Source: Icerya purchasi (taxonomy: Eukaryota > Arthropoda > Insecta > Hemiptera > Monophlebidae). From it: a stretch of 64,000 bases of DNA. Position numbers and translations under genes: made by a program. Shown here piece after piece: positions 19,980-32,303 of the stretch; within the stretch, counting starts at the first letter, position 1, and every line of letters starts with the position of its first letter. The DNA lies in NCBI GenBank assembly GCA_039619475.1, contig CM077115.1, forward strand, positions 551,822,826 to 551,886,825, read 5' to 3'. The notes beneath the pieces are model-generated. The model did not search any database and was not told the DNA's origin. It saw nothing but the letters and a program-made list of their open reading frames with translations.

Positions 19980-22790
19980 AAGTAAAGCAAGTCCCATACC
20001 CTTGACAGGGCGTTGGGTATTGTGAAGTTAAGGTTTACAAGGTACTAATTTCTCCCGGCCGCCTTTACTTTCCTACATTTCTCAGCTATAACCAATATTC
20101 AATTTCAGATTATGGGAGCGACTTAGATCAAGAACGAGACAAGTCTCGATAACCTATGACATCTCCGGTTTGGCTGGCAATTGTGATTTCTATTTTTTCA
20201 AGTTTTCTGCTATCAAATTGTAACGGCTGCAAAAATATCGAATTTAAAATGAGCCAGCCGCGGAAAAGAATAATTTTGAAATTACGAAGATACTATTAAA
20301 ATGTTAACGCGATTAAATTTACGAAATACGTTTAAAATAATGAATACGTCAAATCCGTCGAAATATTGTTTTTGTCAAACTTTGCTAAAGTGATTTTCTT
20401 TAGGAAATTTTCAAATTTATCGAAAAAAAAAAAAAAAAAAAAAAGATAAATAAATAATAACAAAAAAAATGCGTGCATTTCAATCATTAATTCCGAAAGT
20501 ACTTGTAAATACACTGTAGCTTTAAATTATTATAGTTATCCATCATCCGTTCGATTCTAACTCAGTTATAATAAATTTTAATTAAACTACTCCAAGTTTC
20601 GTCTATTCAGATTTCGGCCTGTTCCGCATCTTTGTCATCATTATTATGTTAATTTCTCCGCTAATAATGTGATATTCGTGTTGAATAATTCCCGCAATAC
20701 GATAAATTTCCACTCTACAGCGCTGCTGCAGTATAAATATATTGCATCGGTTAAGTGGGGACACGCACGCACGCGAATTCGCCGGGCATGGGCGCGGGAG
20801 TTTGGTTCACGCAATTCGCGCACTACTCCTAAACCGCGAACGAATTCGACGAAGAGCGGACGACAGCAACAGCCAGATGTAATTTCATATAGTTGTAGTA
20901 ATTGTTTTAGAAGTTTAGCTTTTTTTTCTCTTCAAACTGTCGCGATAAGCCGCGCATTTAGCTGTAACGTTTCCAGTAACGTCATGTTTTTTTTGTTTTT
21001 TTGGGGGGGTTTTTGGAAAAAAAGATTCGTAGCTTTTTCGGTGTTTGTTACAACTACTTCTGTTGTGTCGTGCGAGGGTTGAGGCCACGAGCGCTTACGA
21101 GGAAGGAAAATCTTCTTCTTGTAAATTATTTCAACTTTTCCACGGGCATATCAAACGACATTCATGCGTGTAGAGAAGAACATTTATCAATGTTTGTATT
21201 AGACTAAATTAGTATTTTCAGACAAGAATACATTTCAACAGTAGTGCGTATAACTTGAAAGTATTCGTTGTAAATATTATTTTATTTTTATATATTTTAA
21301 TTATCAAATTACCGGAACTTCGATATTTTTTTTCAGCGCCCTATATTATAATAAAAACTCGCGTGATTTTTGATATATTTAGACAGAAGAAATTTCGAAA
21401 TAATTAAAAATATCCTACAACTTATAAAAAATTTTCCCGAAAATAGATGACTTTTCTCCTTTAATCGCATTTGTTGCAGTTTAACTGTGTTTGATTAATA
21501 TATTTTTAATAACACTGAAAAAAGGAATATTAACTGCAGGAACTATTTTTGAAACTAGTTTTAAAAAAAACAAAAAAAAAAAGAGTAACTTATAGAAACC
21601 CACTTCGAAAGTGTTTACTGACTTGTCGTTATTGCATTGAATAGAATAACGCAAAAACCGAAATTTAATAATATAACTGTTACATCGGAAAGTTTCGCGA
21701 AGGTTTGGTAATTTTTTTGGCAATTTTATTTGATACATTTTATATTAATCCGTCGTATATAAAATCTGCATCGATCTCCAACGATCGAAAAATAACTAAA
21801 ACAGGTACCGAAAATGGGGCCGTATTTTTTAAAAAATATTATAGATGAAAATAAATCGAACGAAAAAGTTAAATCCAATTTTATTCGTTGAATACGTTTT
21901 TTTCTTTGTTTTTTTTTTTTTTTGCTCAGATAAACGCTTTTTTATCAACTGAAAAATCTGAACGCCATTACCCTATTTAGTAGAATTGCGTTCGATTTTT
22001 GTTTACTTTTGGTTACGTTATATTTACCGAGCCCAGCGGCAACTGGTAAAAAATTTCGTAATTCCACTGTAGCGAACATAAAGGAAACCCACAATGGTAT
22101 ATAACACGTGTTTAAACGAACGAAATGTTCGGAGGCTAGAGCACAAAGAAAAGGAAACAGTGTTAGTTAAGTAAAAGAAAACCCTAAAGCATAATCCGTT
22201 TACGTGTTTAATTAAGAAATTAATTAAAATTCTTTGTAGTAAGCAATGGAAAATTTTTAAATTATTCCTTTATTTATCAAATATGTACTCAACAGCCAGA
22301 AGACTAATTATAATGTATTTTAAATTACAAAATTCAAATAAATTCTAAAAGAATAATAATATATAAATGATATACATATATATATATATATATTCAAAAA
22401 AGAATATACATACACATACATTAAATGTATAGTTGACAATGTGTAAGCAAAGAGAAATAAAAGTAAAAAGTTTTTACTGGGACACACGTTACATACTACT
22501 CAAAAATAAATTGTTTATTAAATATTGTAAATAAGGTTTTTTTTATCTTCACTTTTCAAATTCCATATTCCAGAACTTTAATGAAACAGGAATTCTACAA
22601 CACTATCGATTATTTCTCTCTCATACACAACCATTTCCACTAATGGCACCCAGAGATTCTTGTTGAAATTTCTTTTATCATTTCAGATTTTAACGGGATC
22701 TTTTATTCTCTCGTACTTCTGTACTGAAGGAGACTGGAGTAGTGTATAAATAGCGGACCTGGCAGGTCTGACGTCACCAACCCCTATTTG
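19980..22790. other. Gene-poor stretch, one GC-richer island
   Basis: Mostly AT-rich. A compact GC-richer island lies at about 20750-20870 (GGGACACGCACGCACG, GGCATGGGCGCGGGAG). An open frame of 137 codons covers it (20669-21082), but its composition and ending in a T/G-run region do not look like a conserved protein. A TATAAATA box-like string lies at 22745-22752, just ahead of the C-rich minisatellite. Nothing here supports a named gene. Confidence 0.35.
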
Positions 22791-22797
22791 TCCCCCA

Positions 22798-23270
22798 GTG
22801 CTCAAAACTCACCCCAATTTGTGTCCAGGTGCTCAAAACTCACCCCAATTTGTTCCCCTGGTGCTCAAAACTCACCCCAATTTATGTCCAGCTGCTCAAA
22901 ACTCACCCCAATTTCTGTCTTGGAGCCCAAAGTTACCCCAAGTTTCCCCGATTTTCCCCAGGGGTAGGTACCCCGAGTGTCCAGGTTTCCCCCAATTTTC
23001 CCGGACGGTTGCTGAAATTTCACCCCAAAATTCTCATCAGGGTGCTAAAAATTAACCCCAATTTCTCTTTTAGAGCCCAAAGTTACCCCAAATTTCCCCT
23101 GATTTCACGGATTTCCTCCGAGTTTTCCCTGTTTACCCCTGATTCCCCTGGACAGTTCCGCTAATTAGATCCCTAATTCCCATCAAGGTAGTCAAAATTC
23201 ACCAAAATTAGCGTACAGGTGCTGAAAGTTCACCCCAATTTGTGTCCATATGGTTAAAATTCACCCATGT
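22798..23270. repeat. C-rich minisatellite with about 31-bp unit and about 150-bp higher-order period
   Basis: Four close copies of GTGCTCAAAACTCACCCCAA plus a variable end (31-32 bp each) occupy 22798-22922. Degenerate copies follow to about 23270. The pair CTGCTCAAAACT...GGAGCCCAAAGTTACCCC at 22892-22940 recurs as GTGCTAAAAATT...AGAGCCCAAAGTTACCCC at about 23041-23090, giving a second period near 150 bp. The open frames across it are repeat artefacts. Confidence 0.85.
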
Positions 23271-24084
23271 TTCCCCAAAATTTCTTCAAATTTTTCCGAT
23301 TCCCCGTTCATACTGTTATCTGTAAATGCGCTCGCACCGTTTCCACGCATATATTCAACATAGCCTTAGCAGTGTACTCGCTTTCCCATACCCGCGCCTT
23401 CTATCATCATGTGTATGTATTATACATGACTCTGCGTGTAATATATGTAGCATACTTTTTAATTTTCATTTTTCGATGTTGGGAGGGGTAAAATTTTGCC
23501 GGAGTGATAAAAACGTTTGAATCTCAACACTTAGAACCCAAAATTTAAAGGAATTTTCCGAGACATGCTCCGTTCTGACATTTTTTTTTTTTTAAAAAAT
23601 TTTATTTTTAAGGAAAATATTTGAACGTTCCATCAGTCGAATGAGAGCGGGCGAGTGTGCTGCTACGAGATGTATTATGTAAGCGCGACCGCGGCTGTAA
23701 TGGAAATATTTAAATGTTCCAGCAACTAGTTGAAACTGTAACCAGGTGAGGTGAATTCCAGTCGTTCGTTTTGAAATTAACTAGCCGATCATCTATGCAC
23801 ACTCTCACACGCCACCGACAGAAACCTGTTCACGATCGCTACACGTTCACACACGCACACATACACACCGCCACCTGATATATATTTTTCGTATTTTTCC
23901 GCTTCCGATCTTATACTTAATCCGTTTATATTTTTTTTATATTTTTATGTACTCTCCGTTCATTGCAAAAGCACACCGTCCATTCCTGCACACATATCAA
24001 GCATTGAGTTAACCTGTACAAAGGTACACTGTACTATTCCACACACGCTCCGGTCGCCGCCGAAATAAACGCCGCGATAACACT

Positions 24085-24086
<2 letters not shown>

Positions 24087-24119
<33 letters not shown>
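24087..24119. repeat. (CA)n microsatellite
   Basis: About 16 CA units. Confidence 0.95.
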
Positions 24120-24120
<1 letters not shown>

Positions 24121-24159
24121 AACACTTCGTACATATTTTATTTTCGAGTCAAAATATTA

Positions 24160-27100
24160 TAGAATTAGCCTAAGTATATTTTTCTTTTACGCTTCTGTTT
24201 ATTTCTTCCGAACGTTGATAATTTTCTTATTTTATTTTTTTCTCAGGTTCTAAAAATAAATCCATTGATATCTTCACTAGTATGATTGCGTAAACATCTT
24301 CTAACGGTATTCCTCATATTGTTCATAATAATTTTTCACGTCTATGTATTATGGAATTAGTCTAAAATATATTTTTTCCCCTCTAAAGTCTTTTTTCCAA
24401 ACGTAAGTATTCAAAAATTAATTCGAGTATATTTTTATTTAACGCTATTTCATATTTTCCCTCTCCCCTATCCACCCTACACAAATTTCAATTCTTTTCT
24501 ATTATTTTTCATGAGTACATCTCCCTGAAACTACAATGAAACCATACCATTCATTCCCACGCACCCATCTGCTAACAATGATTTTCTCACCATTCATAAT
24601 AATTTTTTCGAATCTATTAGTTTAAGATTATTTCATTTTTTTTTCAAACTCTAAGTATTTTTTTTTTTTTTTTCAATATCTTCCATATTTTCCCCCAATA
24701 TGTCCGCATACGCTCATAATGCAAAGGTACTCTGCTTGTTTCCTTGCATGAATGTTGCTATGCCGTTGATTTCGATCATGTGTCAAGGTCATCGAGTCTG
24801 CCCGGATCTTCTCCTTCATATCTTTTGTAGAAAAACCGGTTGACATGTACACACCTACACACAAACACCCATAACCTAAAGATCACCTGTAAATTTCGTT
24901 CATTTGCGTATGCAACCAGCTTTCACCAAAGGAATGTGGTTTTTCTGGTGCAACCCGCCCTCTTCAAAGACATGCATCGAGCTAGAATCTCGAAAGGATC
25001 TGTTCAGGCAGTCAGTATTAGTGTTACATTAAACGTGTAGAATTTGTTGAAGCTGTGTTCTTCACGCATTAATAAAAGTTTGCTCTAACGTTAAAAGTAA
25101 TAATTTTCTACATTCTTAGTAAAAAGTTAAAAATGTTATTCAAACATGAATAACAATACCGATTCGATTGATATTAAAGTCGACGAATTTATTCAGAATT
25201 CATTTTCGAGTGATAGTGTCTCGCATACAACTTCATCACCTCCATCACAGCAATCAGATGATGGTTATACAGCAGAAGGATCAACATCTTCTGTACATAA
25301 TATCATTGGACCTGTATTATTATCAGAACAAGCAGATATAGCGGAATATTTTGTAGATATCAGCATTCATATAGATTGTGATTATGTTTTTCGAGTAACT
25401 GAACTAGCAATGATTGATATGTCTGGCGGAAAGTGTTTGCATACACTGTATAAGCCAAGCAGAGCATGGCATGCATCAAAAATGCCACATTTACAATGTT
25501 CTTCGATGAGTCATTACTTGAAAAATCCTTCATTATTTCTCTATCTCCCCCCCCCCCCTTAACTTAAAGTACTGGTAATGATGAATATTACAAAAATCTG
25601 AACCAGTTGTGTAAAGTGTACATATAATTATTATCTAATTTTCGAATATAATCCCACATAATTTGTTCATTTTCTTTCTAGATTAAAAAATTATATTTTT
25701 TATTCTTTCTATGACAAACGAATCTAACTGTTCATCTTTTTCATGTACATCACGTACATCAAGTATTTTCCGCAGCTGTGTGAGTTTTCATTAATTTGTA
25801 AGTCACAACCTAAGACCCGGAGAGTTCTCTCTAATTGCTTAAAATCTTTCATAATCACATTTTTATAAAAATATGTGTTAAGTTCACATGTTATGTAATA
25901 TATTTTTTTTATTTCACATATATATTGTCTATGAGGTGTGTTGATCAATAGAGCAACAGGTAGAAAACCTACTAGCTTACGAGACACAGCATGTTTATAG
26001 AAAAAAACGTGCTAGCATGAGCAGATCAGAGTTGCAACGTGCGAGTGAGAGACTGTATGCATGTATGTGTGCGAGAGCAACAGATTGATTATAAAAAACG
26101 TCGAAGATACATGCATCTATCTGTGAACAATTATCACATCAAACATAAAAAGGTTGACTAAAAGATTATTATTTTCTTTTTTCATTCATTCTCGCCACTT
26201 TTACCACTCGCGCCCCACTGTCAAGACCTCTGAACATACATTACTAACCTCACCGGCACTATAATATTTTTTCTCTGTGTTATTAAATTAACCCAAGTAT
26301 ATTTTTATTCATTTGTTCCGCAAACATTTGTTCAAATCTTTCGTAATATGTCATGCACAAGCCCGCAGACACTACTCGCTTCATTACCACGAATACATCT
26401 CTTTCATTCTCACTTATCATAACATAGTTTTTCCTGAAATTGTAAAAAAATTCTCTTTGCTCCATTCTTCCAAGGTGATTTATTTCCAAATTTCAAATCA
26501 CGCATAATTATTTTAGAATCAAATTAAGTATATTTTTTCATTTCCAAAAATCAATCATCTCTGTACAAGGCATTAACTCATTTTCACATCAAACATATTA
26601 TTTTTTATCATTTAAATTTTTTTCTCAATTCACAAATAGCTAACCTATAATAACATATTGTTGTAAACATACATGACGAACTCACTCCTCATAATTACAT
26701 CATGAATTATTTTTTTCTTCATTTTTTTTTTACAATCGTGAAATTGTAGTAGTGTTTTTTAATTTTTTTTTTATTTTCCATACATGACAAAAGCAACAGA
26801 ATCGCGGCATCTATGAATGTGTACACTGTACGCCTCCAATAACCTATCATGCATTTTTTTAAATTAGTTCAAGCATACTATTTTTTCAATAACAAAGCCG
26901 ATCATACATAATTTTTTCTTCTACATAATCACTAATCTATGAAAACACTTGATTCGTTTTACTCTTACTGTAGCAACCACTCCTTTTCCCTCATGCTAAC
27001 AAACTTCAAAATTTAATAATATAACACGAAATTAATCTAAATATCTGTTCATGCTATTAAAATTAATTCCTTTTGTACATTTCTGAAAAAAATCCTACAA

Positions 27101-27200
27101 CATGTTTTAAAATTAATCGAAGTATACTATTTTATTACCTAAAATCAATTATTCTCTCATAGAGTTTTCTCCAATCATACATAATGTTTTTCTGTATTGT
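24160..27200. repeat. Degenerate dispersed repeat field
   Basis: A motif close to AATTAATC.AAGTATATTTTT recurs in the same orientation at about 24170, 24355, 24630, 26285, 26515, 26865 and 27112. It is often preceded or followed by CATAATAATTTTTTC-type strings. Copies are too diverged to give one clear period. The field is interrupted between about 24700 and 26240 by other sequence, including the ORF below. It may be an old satellite or a multi-copy UTR/intron repeat. Confidence 0.4.
25146..25562 (+). CDS. Orphan open frame, 138 codons
   Basis: I do not recognise this protein. The first about 55 residues are Ser/Thr/Asp-rich and low in hydrophobics (SSDSVSHTTSSPPSQQSDDG), likely disordered. 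A more globular part follows with FVDISIHIDCDYVFRVTELA and LHTLYKPSRAWHA. The frame ends in a 12-C run (25547-25558) that adds PPPP and the stop, so the real reading frame may continue past a length error in that run. The start is an ATG after A-rich sequence, with no evident promoter. It could be a domesticated or degraded mobile-element protein, or chance. Confidence 0.35.
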   Translation: MNNNTDSIDIKVDEFIQNSFSSDSVSHTTSSPPSQQSDDGYTAEGSTSSVHNIIGPVLLSEQADIAEYFVDISIHIDCDYVFRVTELAMIDMSGGKCLHTLYKPSRAWHASKMPHLQCSSMSHYLKNPSLFLYLPPPP

Positions 27201-27344
27201 CATTATTACAAAGTCATACAAAACAACAACACATTTTTAATCGTAATGAATCTTTCATTCCTTTTTTGATTTTGTACACTTGTCTGCTGCCAATTTTAAT
27301 TCGCTATTTAAATTAATTTTTACCTTCACGCACTGTCTATTATG

Positions 27345-27965
27345 GAGATTATCAACTGCCGAAATTTCTATTTAGCGATGGGGAAAAAAAACATGCCAAG
27401 GCACTTTACCGAATGGTGCATACAAATATCTATCACATTTAATCGTACGCTCTCCCAATACACGAAACATAGCAATTGCTTCTCAGATCAAACGGCCGTT
27501 CTTGAACCATGTAGTGTTCCATTCAAACGTTGATTAATTTGCCGTTCCAGCCGATTTTTAATTATCCCGAGTATTATTTCGGACGCACGAGGTATCAAGC
27601 TAAAAATTCTATACGCTTTGCAACATTTCGTGACTCTTGTTTTTAGTGTTAGAACCATAATTGACTAGAAGGAGACTCTTCGGGCCATCGTCCTTTATTA
27701 TGTTTTGTATCACATTAAATAAAATGTTCCTTATTTTCTGATTACTGCCTTTCCACAGTTCCGTCGGGGTATGATCCCAGTAGCTTTGTTGCTGTTGTTG
27801 TTGGGTAATTGTTGTGATGCCATTTTTTATACTCGGAGCAACGCTTCACCTTCTTCTTCGTGTATATGGGTGTTTTCCATGACCCCGTGTTAAATAAATC
27901 TTCAACATATTTCTTCCAAGTCTGCGCTATTTTTTTGTAGCATTTTGAAGTGGCTCTCCGTTATT
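27345..27965 (-). pseudogene. RTE/CR1-like LINE relic: region before RT and RT fingers
   Basis: The minus strand from about 27940 reads TWKKYVEDLFNT, then YWDHTPTELWKGSNQKIRNI and FNVIQNIIKDDG, which fits the A.G.D..P.ELLK......L....N.I...G stretch ahead of RT. After several frame changes it reads RIFSLIPRASEIILGIIKNR and LERQINQRL (about 27600-27520), matching the NYRPISLL...SKILEKII.NRL box of RT fingers. The catalytic palm is absent. The copy is old and badly frameshifted. Confidence 0.6.
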
Positions 27966-28184
27966 TTTATATAATCGCGTTTTCCCAGTATCCCGTTTAA
28001 ATAACCGCTTTATTTTATTTACATACATATACGTATATATTACAAATGATTATTAGTCTTTTATTTGATAATGAAAACAATTTTGTAAAAGTGGAATCCC
28101 GATTTCTGGCGAAGGAAAAAGAAAAAAGTTGGTTAGAGAGCAATAGATTAAAAAGTAATAATATCTAAAATTTAAAGCGAAACG

Positions 28185-29212
28185 GTGCTACTAAGTATAT
28201 CACGAATGTCGCGCGACAGGTTTGCAATATTTTTATCCAGTAAACAATTCGTAGATTATTTAGTAGACACGCACAAAACAATCACAATAAATAACGACGT
28301 AATACATATAAGAAGACTAATAAACCCTAAAAAAAGAATAATAATTTCAAATGTCTGTCCTAAACCCCGATCATCTCTTTTATAAAGTACGGGATGGGAG
28401 ACACGAGAGGATACGAGCACTTATTAAATGCCAAACGGCAATTTTTTATAAACCCAGAGGAAATCAAAAAAATCCCTGAAACAGTACTCATACACTACGA
28501 AGAAATAACATACCGAATATTTCTATCTCCAGACACAGTTTCATGTTTTGTATGTAACGAGAAAGGACATACTAGTAAAAACTGTCCAAACACGATAGAA
28601 GACGAAGACATTTCAAACAACGTAAGTGATAAAATAAATGACAATAAAAATGTAAACGTTGACATCAACTTCCCCACTCTTCCGTTAACGCAACTCTTAA
28701 ATGGAGCTGCTAAAAGAGCACTATCAACAAATTCTTCCGAATCAATAATGTCAGGTAATAAATTAAAAAATGAAAAGAAACCCAAAATTAACAATGTATT
28801 ATTAAACGACCAAAACGCTAAAACAGATGATGCAGCAGAAACAAAAGAACAGGCAACAATAACATACGACAGCGACCAGTCCATAAAAGCAGATGAAGAA
28901 GAAAATGAATCGATATTAAAAAAAGAAATATTCAAACCATTAGAAATAAATATCCGGAAAAATGAAGATAAATATCCGCTTTCGTTAAATAATTTTATGT
29001 TATTTGTAGGAATGTGTAAGGGGAAAAAAGATATTCTTCAGACGGCAAAAGAATTTACGGAAGACATAAATGGCTTAATGAACATGCTAATTGAAAATAA
29101 ACCTATCCTACATAGTAGATCAGCAAAAATTCAGTTCACAAAAATTATCGAAAAATTATCTTATCAATTAAACACTTCCAAAGAACAAAATAATCATATA
29201 AATAATACATGA
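28185..29212 (+). pseudogene. LINE ORF1 with CCHC zinc knuckle, broken near its N-terminal third
   Basis: The first part (28185-28385) reads RMSRDRFAIFLSSKQFVDYL ... IRRLINPKKRIIISNVCP, a conserved stretch of this ORF1 type. At about 28360-28395 roughly 20 residues are missing and the frame shifts. From 28394 the frame is open to 29212: RRQFF-like KRQFFINPEEIKKIPETVL, the CCHC knuckle CFVCNEKGHTSKNCP at about residues 51-65, then an acidic, Lys/Asn-rich C-terminus. The product would package element RNA. The stop overlaps the ORF2 start in an ATGA configuration at 29209-29212. Confidence 0.8.
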
Positions 29213-32200
29213 TGAAAGGTAATTTAAATATATTATTACTTAATGTGGGCAGAACCAAAATTCAACAGTACGAAATATTAACAAATAGTGAACAAGACTT
29301 AATAATAATACCGGAACCGCATATATTTACAAAAACAAACTATATGGAATAAACAATGAACAGTATGAAATAACACAGCCGAATATTGCAATAGCCTATA
29401 ATAAAAATATAAACTTGTCAATAATAGGAACAACTCAAAATATCATTTCAATTAAAATAGGAAATTATATTTTATTTGCGTCCTACTTTTCCCCTAATGA
29501 AAGTATAGATCCACACATTCTTATAATTAACCATTTAATCACACAATTTCAGGAATTAAAACCGATACTGTTAGGTGATTTTAATGTTAGATCAACGATA
29601 TACGAAAATTTAAACAATATAAACTATAATACGAAAAGAGCAGAAAAATTCAAAGAATTCCTATTTGCCAATGATCTAAGCGTTTGTAATCCTTATAACA
29701 TAAAAACTTTTAACAATCACAATGGGAGCAGTGTAATTGATCTTATAATTGTCCACGAAACAATCAGCCAGAACATTAGAAATATAAAAATATTACCTTC
29801 TTCAGTAACGCAACACTTAACAATATGTCTGCAACTCGCAATAAGGAAAGATAGTAAATCACTAAATGAAAATACACTAACAGTTGACTATGAGATCTTT
29901 CAAAAACAAATTATCAATGCTCTACCTCAAATAAAACAAAAAATAGAACACATTGAAAAAGAAACTAAAAAAGAAGATTTAGAGAACGAAATCATAGAAT
30001 TTACAAACATAATAAAAGTACTAATCCACAATTCACTTACAAAAGCAAAAATTCGCGACACACCTTATTGGAATGGAAAATTAGAAAGCTTTAAAAAGAT
30101 ACTGAAAAAACTACAAAGGAGACTATACAAAAGCAAAAATAAAACAAATAATAAAGTGGAATCATTAAGGATTAAAATTAGAAAACTGAAAAAAGAATAC
30201 AATGAAGAACTGCAGATATCAAAGCATGAAAAATGGAAAGAACTGATTAATTCTTCGACAATCTGGGGCAAGCCGTATAAAATCTGCATGGACAAAACCA
30301 AACAAAGAGTAGACATGCCTGCTTTTAATGTCGGTGGATGCATCGTACACGATAACATTGAAAAACATAAAATAATTTTTGCTGAATTATTTCCAAACCG
30401 AACACTTAAGTTGCAACCGACTCAGCCAGATAAAACTCTTCAAATATATGCAAACGAATTAACTACAATAATCAAAAAACTGAACAATAGGAAAGCCAAT
30501 GGACACGATCAAATTTCTAACAAGATGATTAAACTTCTTCACAAAGTAGACGAAAAAATATTTAAATCTATTTACCAAAAATGTATCGAACTAAATTATT
30601 TCCCAAACGTCTGGAAACAAGGAAAAATTAAAATAATAAACAAACCTGGAAAAGATTTAACAAATCCGAAATCATACAGGCCTATAACGCTACTGTCTAG
30701 TTTAAGTAAAATATACGAAAAAATAATAAAAAATTTTCTGGATACAGAAATAAAAGAAAAAGCGATTTTAAACGAAAATCAGTTTGGCTTTCTTAAAAAC
30801 AAATCAACCGAGCTAGCAATAAAAAAGTTATGCGATTACATTGAAAAATATAAAAAACGAACAAGACATACGTTACTAATCAGCTTTGACATATCCGGAG
30901 CATTAGATCAAATAAAAATTGATGAAATCTTAAAAATAATGAATAGAAAAAATATATCTGGTACAATACAAACTATAATTCGTAACTACTTAACAGATAG
31001 AAGAATCGGTTTATTTAATCAAGAAAACAAAATCCTATACAACAGGAGTGTCAACTCAGGAGTACCACAAGGTTCGGTTCTAGGGCCAGTACTCTTCAAC
31101 ATAGCAATGAGCGAAGTTCATAATTTGCATTTCAGTCAACACTGCAATATGATAAGCTACGCAGACGATATAATGTTAGTAGCAGGAATTAATAAAAAGG
31201 ACGAAGTTTACAATATAAATGAAACAATAAAAAAATTGAGTAAAAACATTCAAAACTTAGGCTTACAATTCAACATAAATAAAACCCAAGCACTACTAAT
31301 AAGTAGAAAACAAGACAGGGAAGAAATGATACATTGCATTGAACAGCACTTATGCATAAATAACGACAAAATAAAAATAGTAAAAGAAATAAAATACTTG
31401 GGAATAATCATAGACACAAATTTAAATTTTGGAAAACACATCGAATTCATAATAGGCAAGATTAAAAAAATTTATTTCAAATTAAGATCACTATATTCAA
31501 ATATGTTCGGTTTCAAATATAAAGATAGAATAGTACTCCATAAAGAGCCATTTTTGGATCAATAACAGAATACTGCTCTACAGTATATTTTCCAGTTTTA
31601 CGAGAAAAAGACAAAAATAAGCTGTTAAAATTACAAAGGAAAATATTAATAGGAACAATCTCTGGTTATCGCACAATATCGTACACTTCAGTCAACATCA
31701 TAGCAGGAATAATACCTATAGACTTGAAGTTAGAAACTGTAAACCAAATCAAAACATGGAAACAAAAAGAAAAAATTTTCGACAAAAAAACGTTACGAAA
31801 ACAAATCAATAAAATTAATTCAAGTAGTATACGACTTTGGCAACTCCGATGTGATAAATCAAAAACTGGAAGAGTAACACGGGAAATAGTACCAAACTTA
31901 GAAGAAAGACTACAAATGAAATATTTTTATACCGATTACAACTTCGCTCAATTTTTAACCGGACATGGAAATAATGGTGTCTATATGAAACGATTTAAAA
32001 TTGCTGAAACAGACATCTGTATAGACTGTAAAGAGGAAACAGATGATTAACATTCGATTTTCGAATGCAATAAGTTTAAAAACGAAAGAGAAAAACGGAA
32101 AATAATAAAACAACCAATAACCGAAATACATAAAAAAAACTTTTTTAATTTGATCAGCTTTGTCAACCATGTAATGAATAACAAAACAAAACACATCAAC
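29209..32200 (+). pseudogene. LINE ORF2: endonuclease, reverse transcriptase, zinc tail; three lesions
   Basis: It begins MMKGNLNILLLNVGRTKIQQ with the endonuclease EPH motif (IIIPEPHIF). A frameshift near 29325 moves it into the long frame 29415-31565. That frame shows LLGDFNVRST, SSVIDLIIV, then RT: KIKIINKPGK, SYRPITLLSSLSKIYEKI, ENQFGF, motif A SFDISGALDQ, motif B SGVPQGSVLGPVLF, catalytic YADD at about 31158, and KYLGIIIDTNLNF. A one-base loss near 31550 ends the frame; the next (31600-32050) carries a C-terminal CIDCKEETDD, then an in-frame stop and HSIFEC, the last half of a CCHC motif. The endonuclease SDH box reads TQH, so the catalytic Asp may be lost. RT residues look intact. Confidence 0.85.
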
Positions 32201-32265
32201 AACAAATAATAACAGTCGCAATCAGAAACTCTGGCTGAAAAACCGCAAGGTACAGCGGAGTAAAT

Positions 32266-32303
<38 letters not shown>

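Larger units (their letters stand above)
28046..32303 (+). mobile_element. Nearly complete A-rich LINE with ORF1 and ORF2
   Basis: The order is ORF1 (CCHC), ORF2 (endonuclease, RT, zinc tail), a short 3' UTR ending in GTACAGCGGAGTAAATAAAT repeats, and poly(A) at 32279-32303. Codon use is very A-rich (Lys, Asn, Ile), unlike the Jockey-like copy at 1.9-5.5 kb. Only a handful of lesions are visible. The 5' boundary is uncertain; I place it near the first plausible coding sequence and found no target-site duplication. The clade is unclear: there is no RNase H, and the RT is of the Jockey/CR1/I supergroup type. Confidence 0.8.

Noticed and set aside
20669..21082. 137-codon open frame over a GC-rich island
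   Set aside because: No conserved motif. The second half is translated T-runs and G-runs. It might overlap a promoter or exon but I cannot support that.
22798..23164. Repetitive frames with THPNLCPG-like units
   Set aside because: Arise from the 31-bp tandem repeat and appear in more than one frame. No evidence of a real protein.
23640..23760. A splice donor-like CAG|GTGAGG in a GC-richer patch (possible exon)
   Set aside because: A single short match to a donor consensus without a supported reading frame or acceptor.
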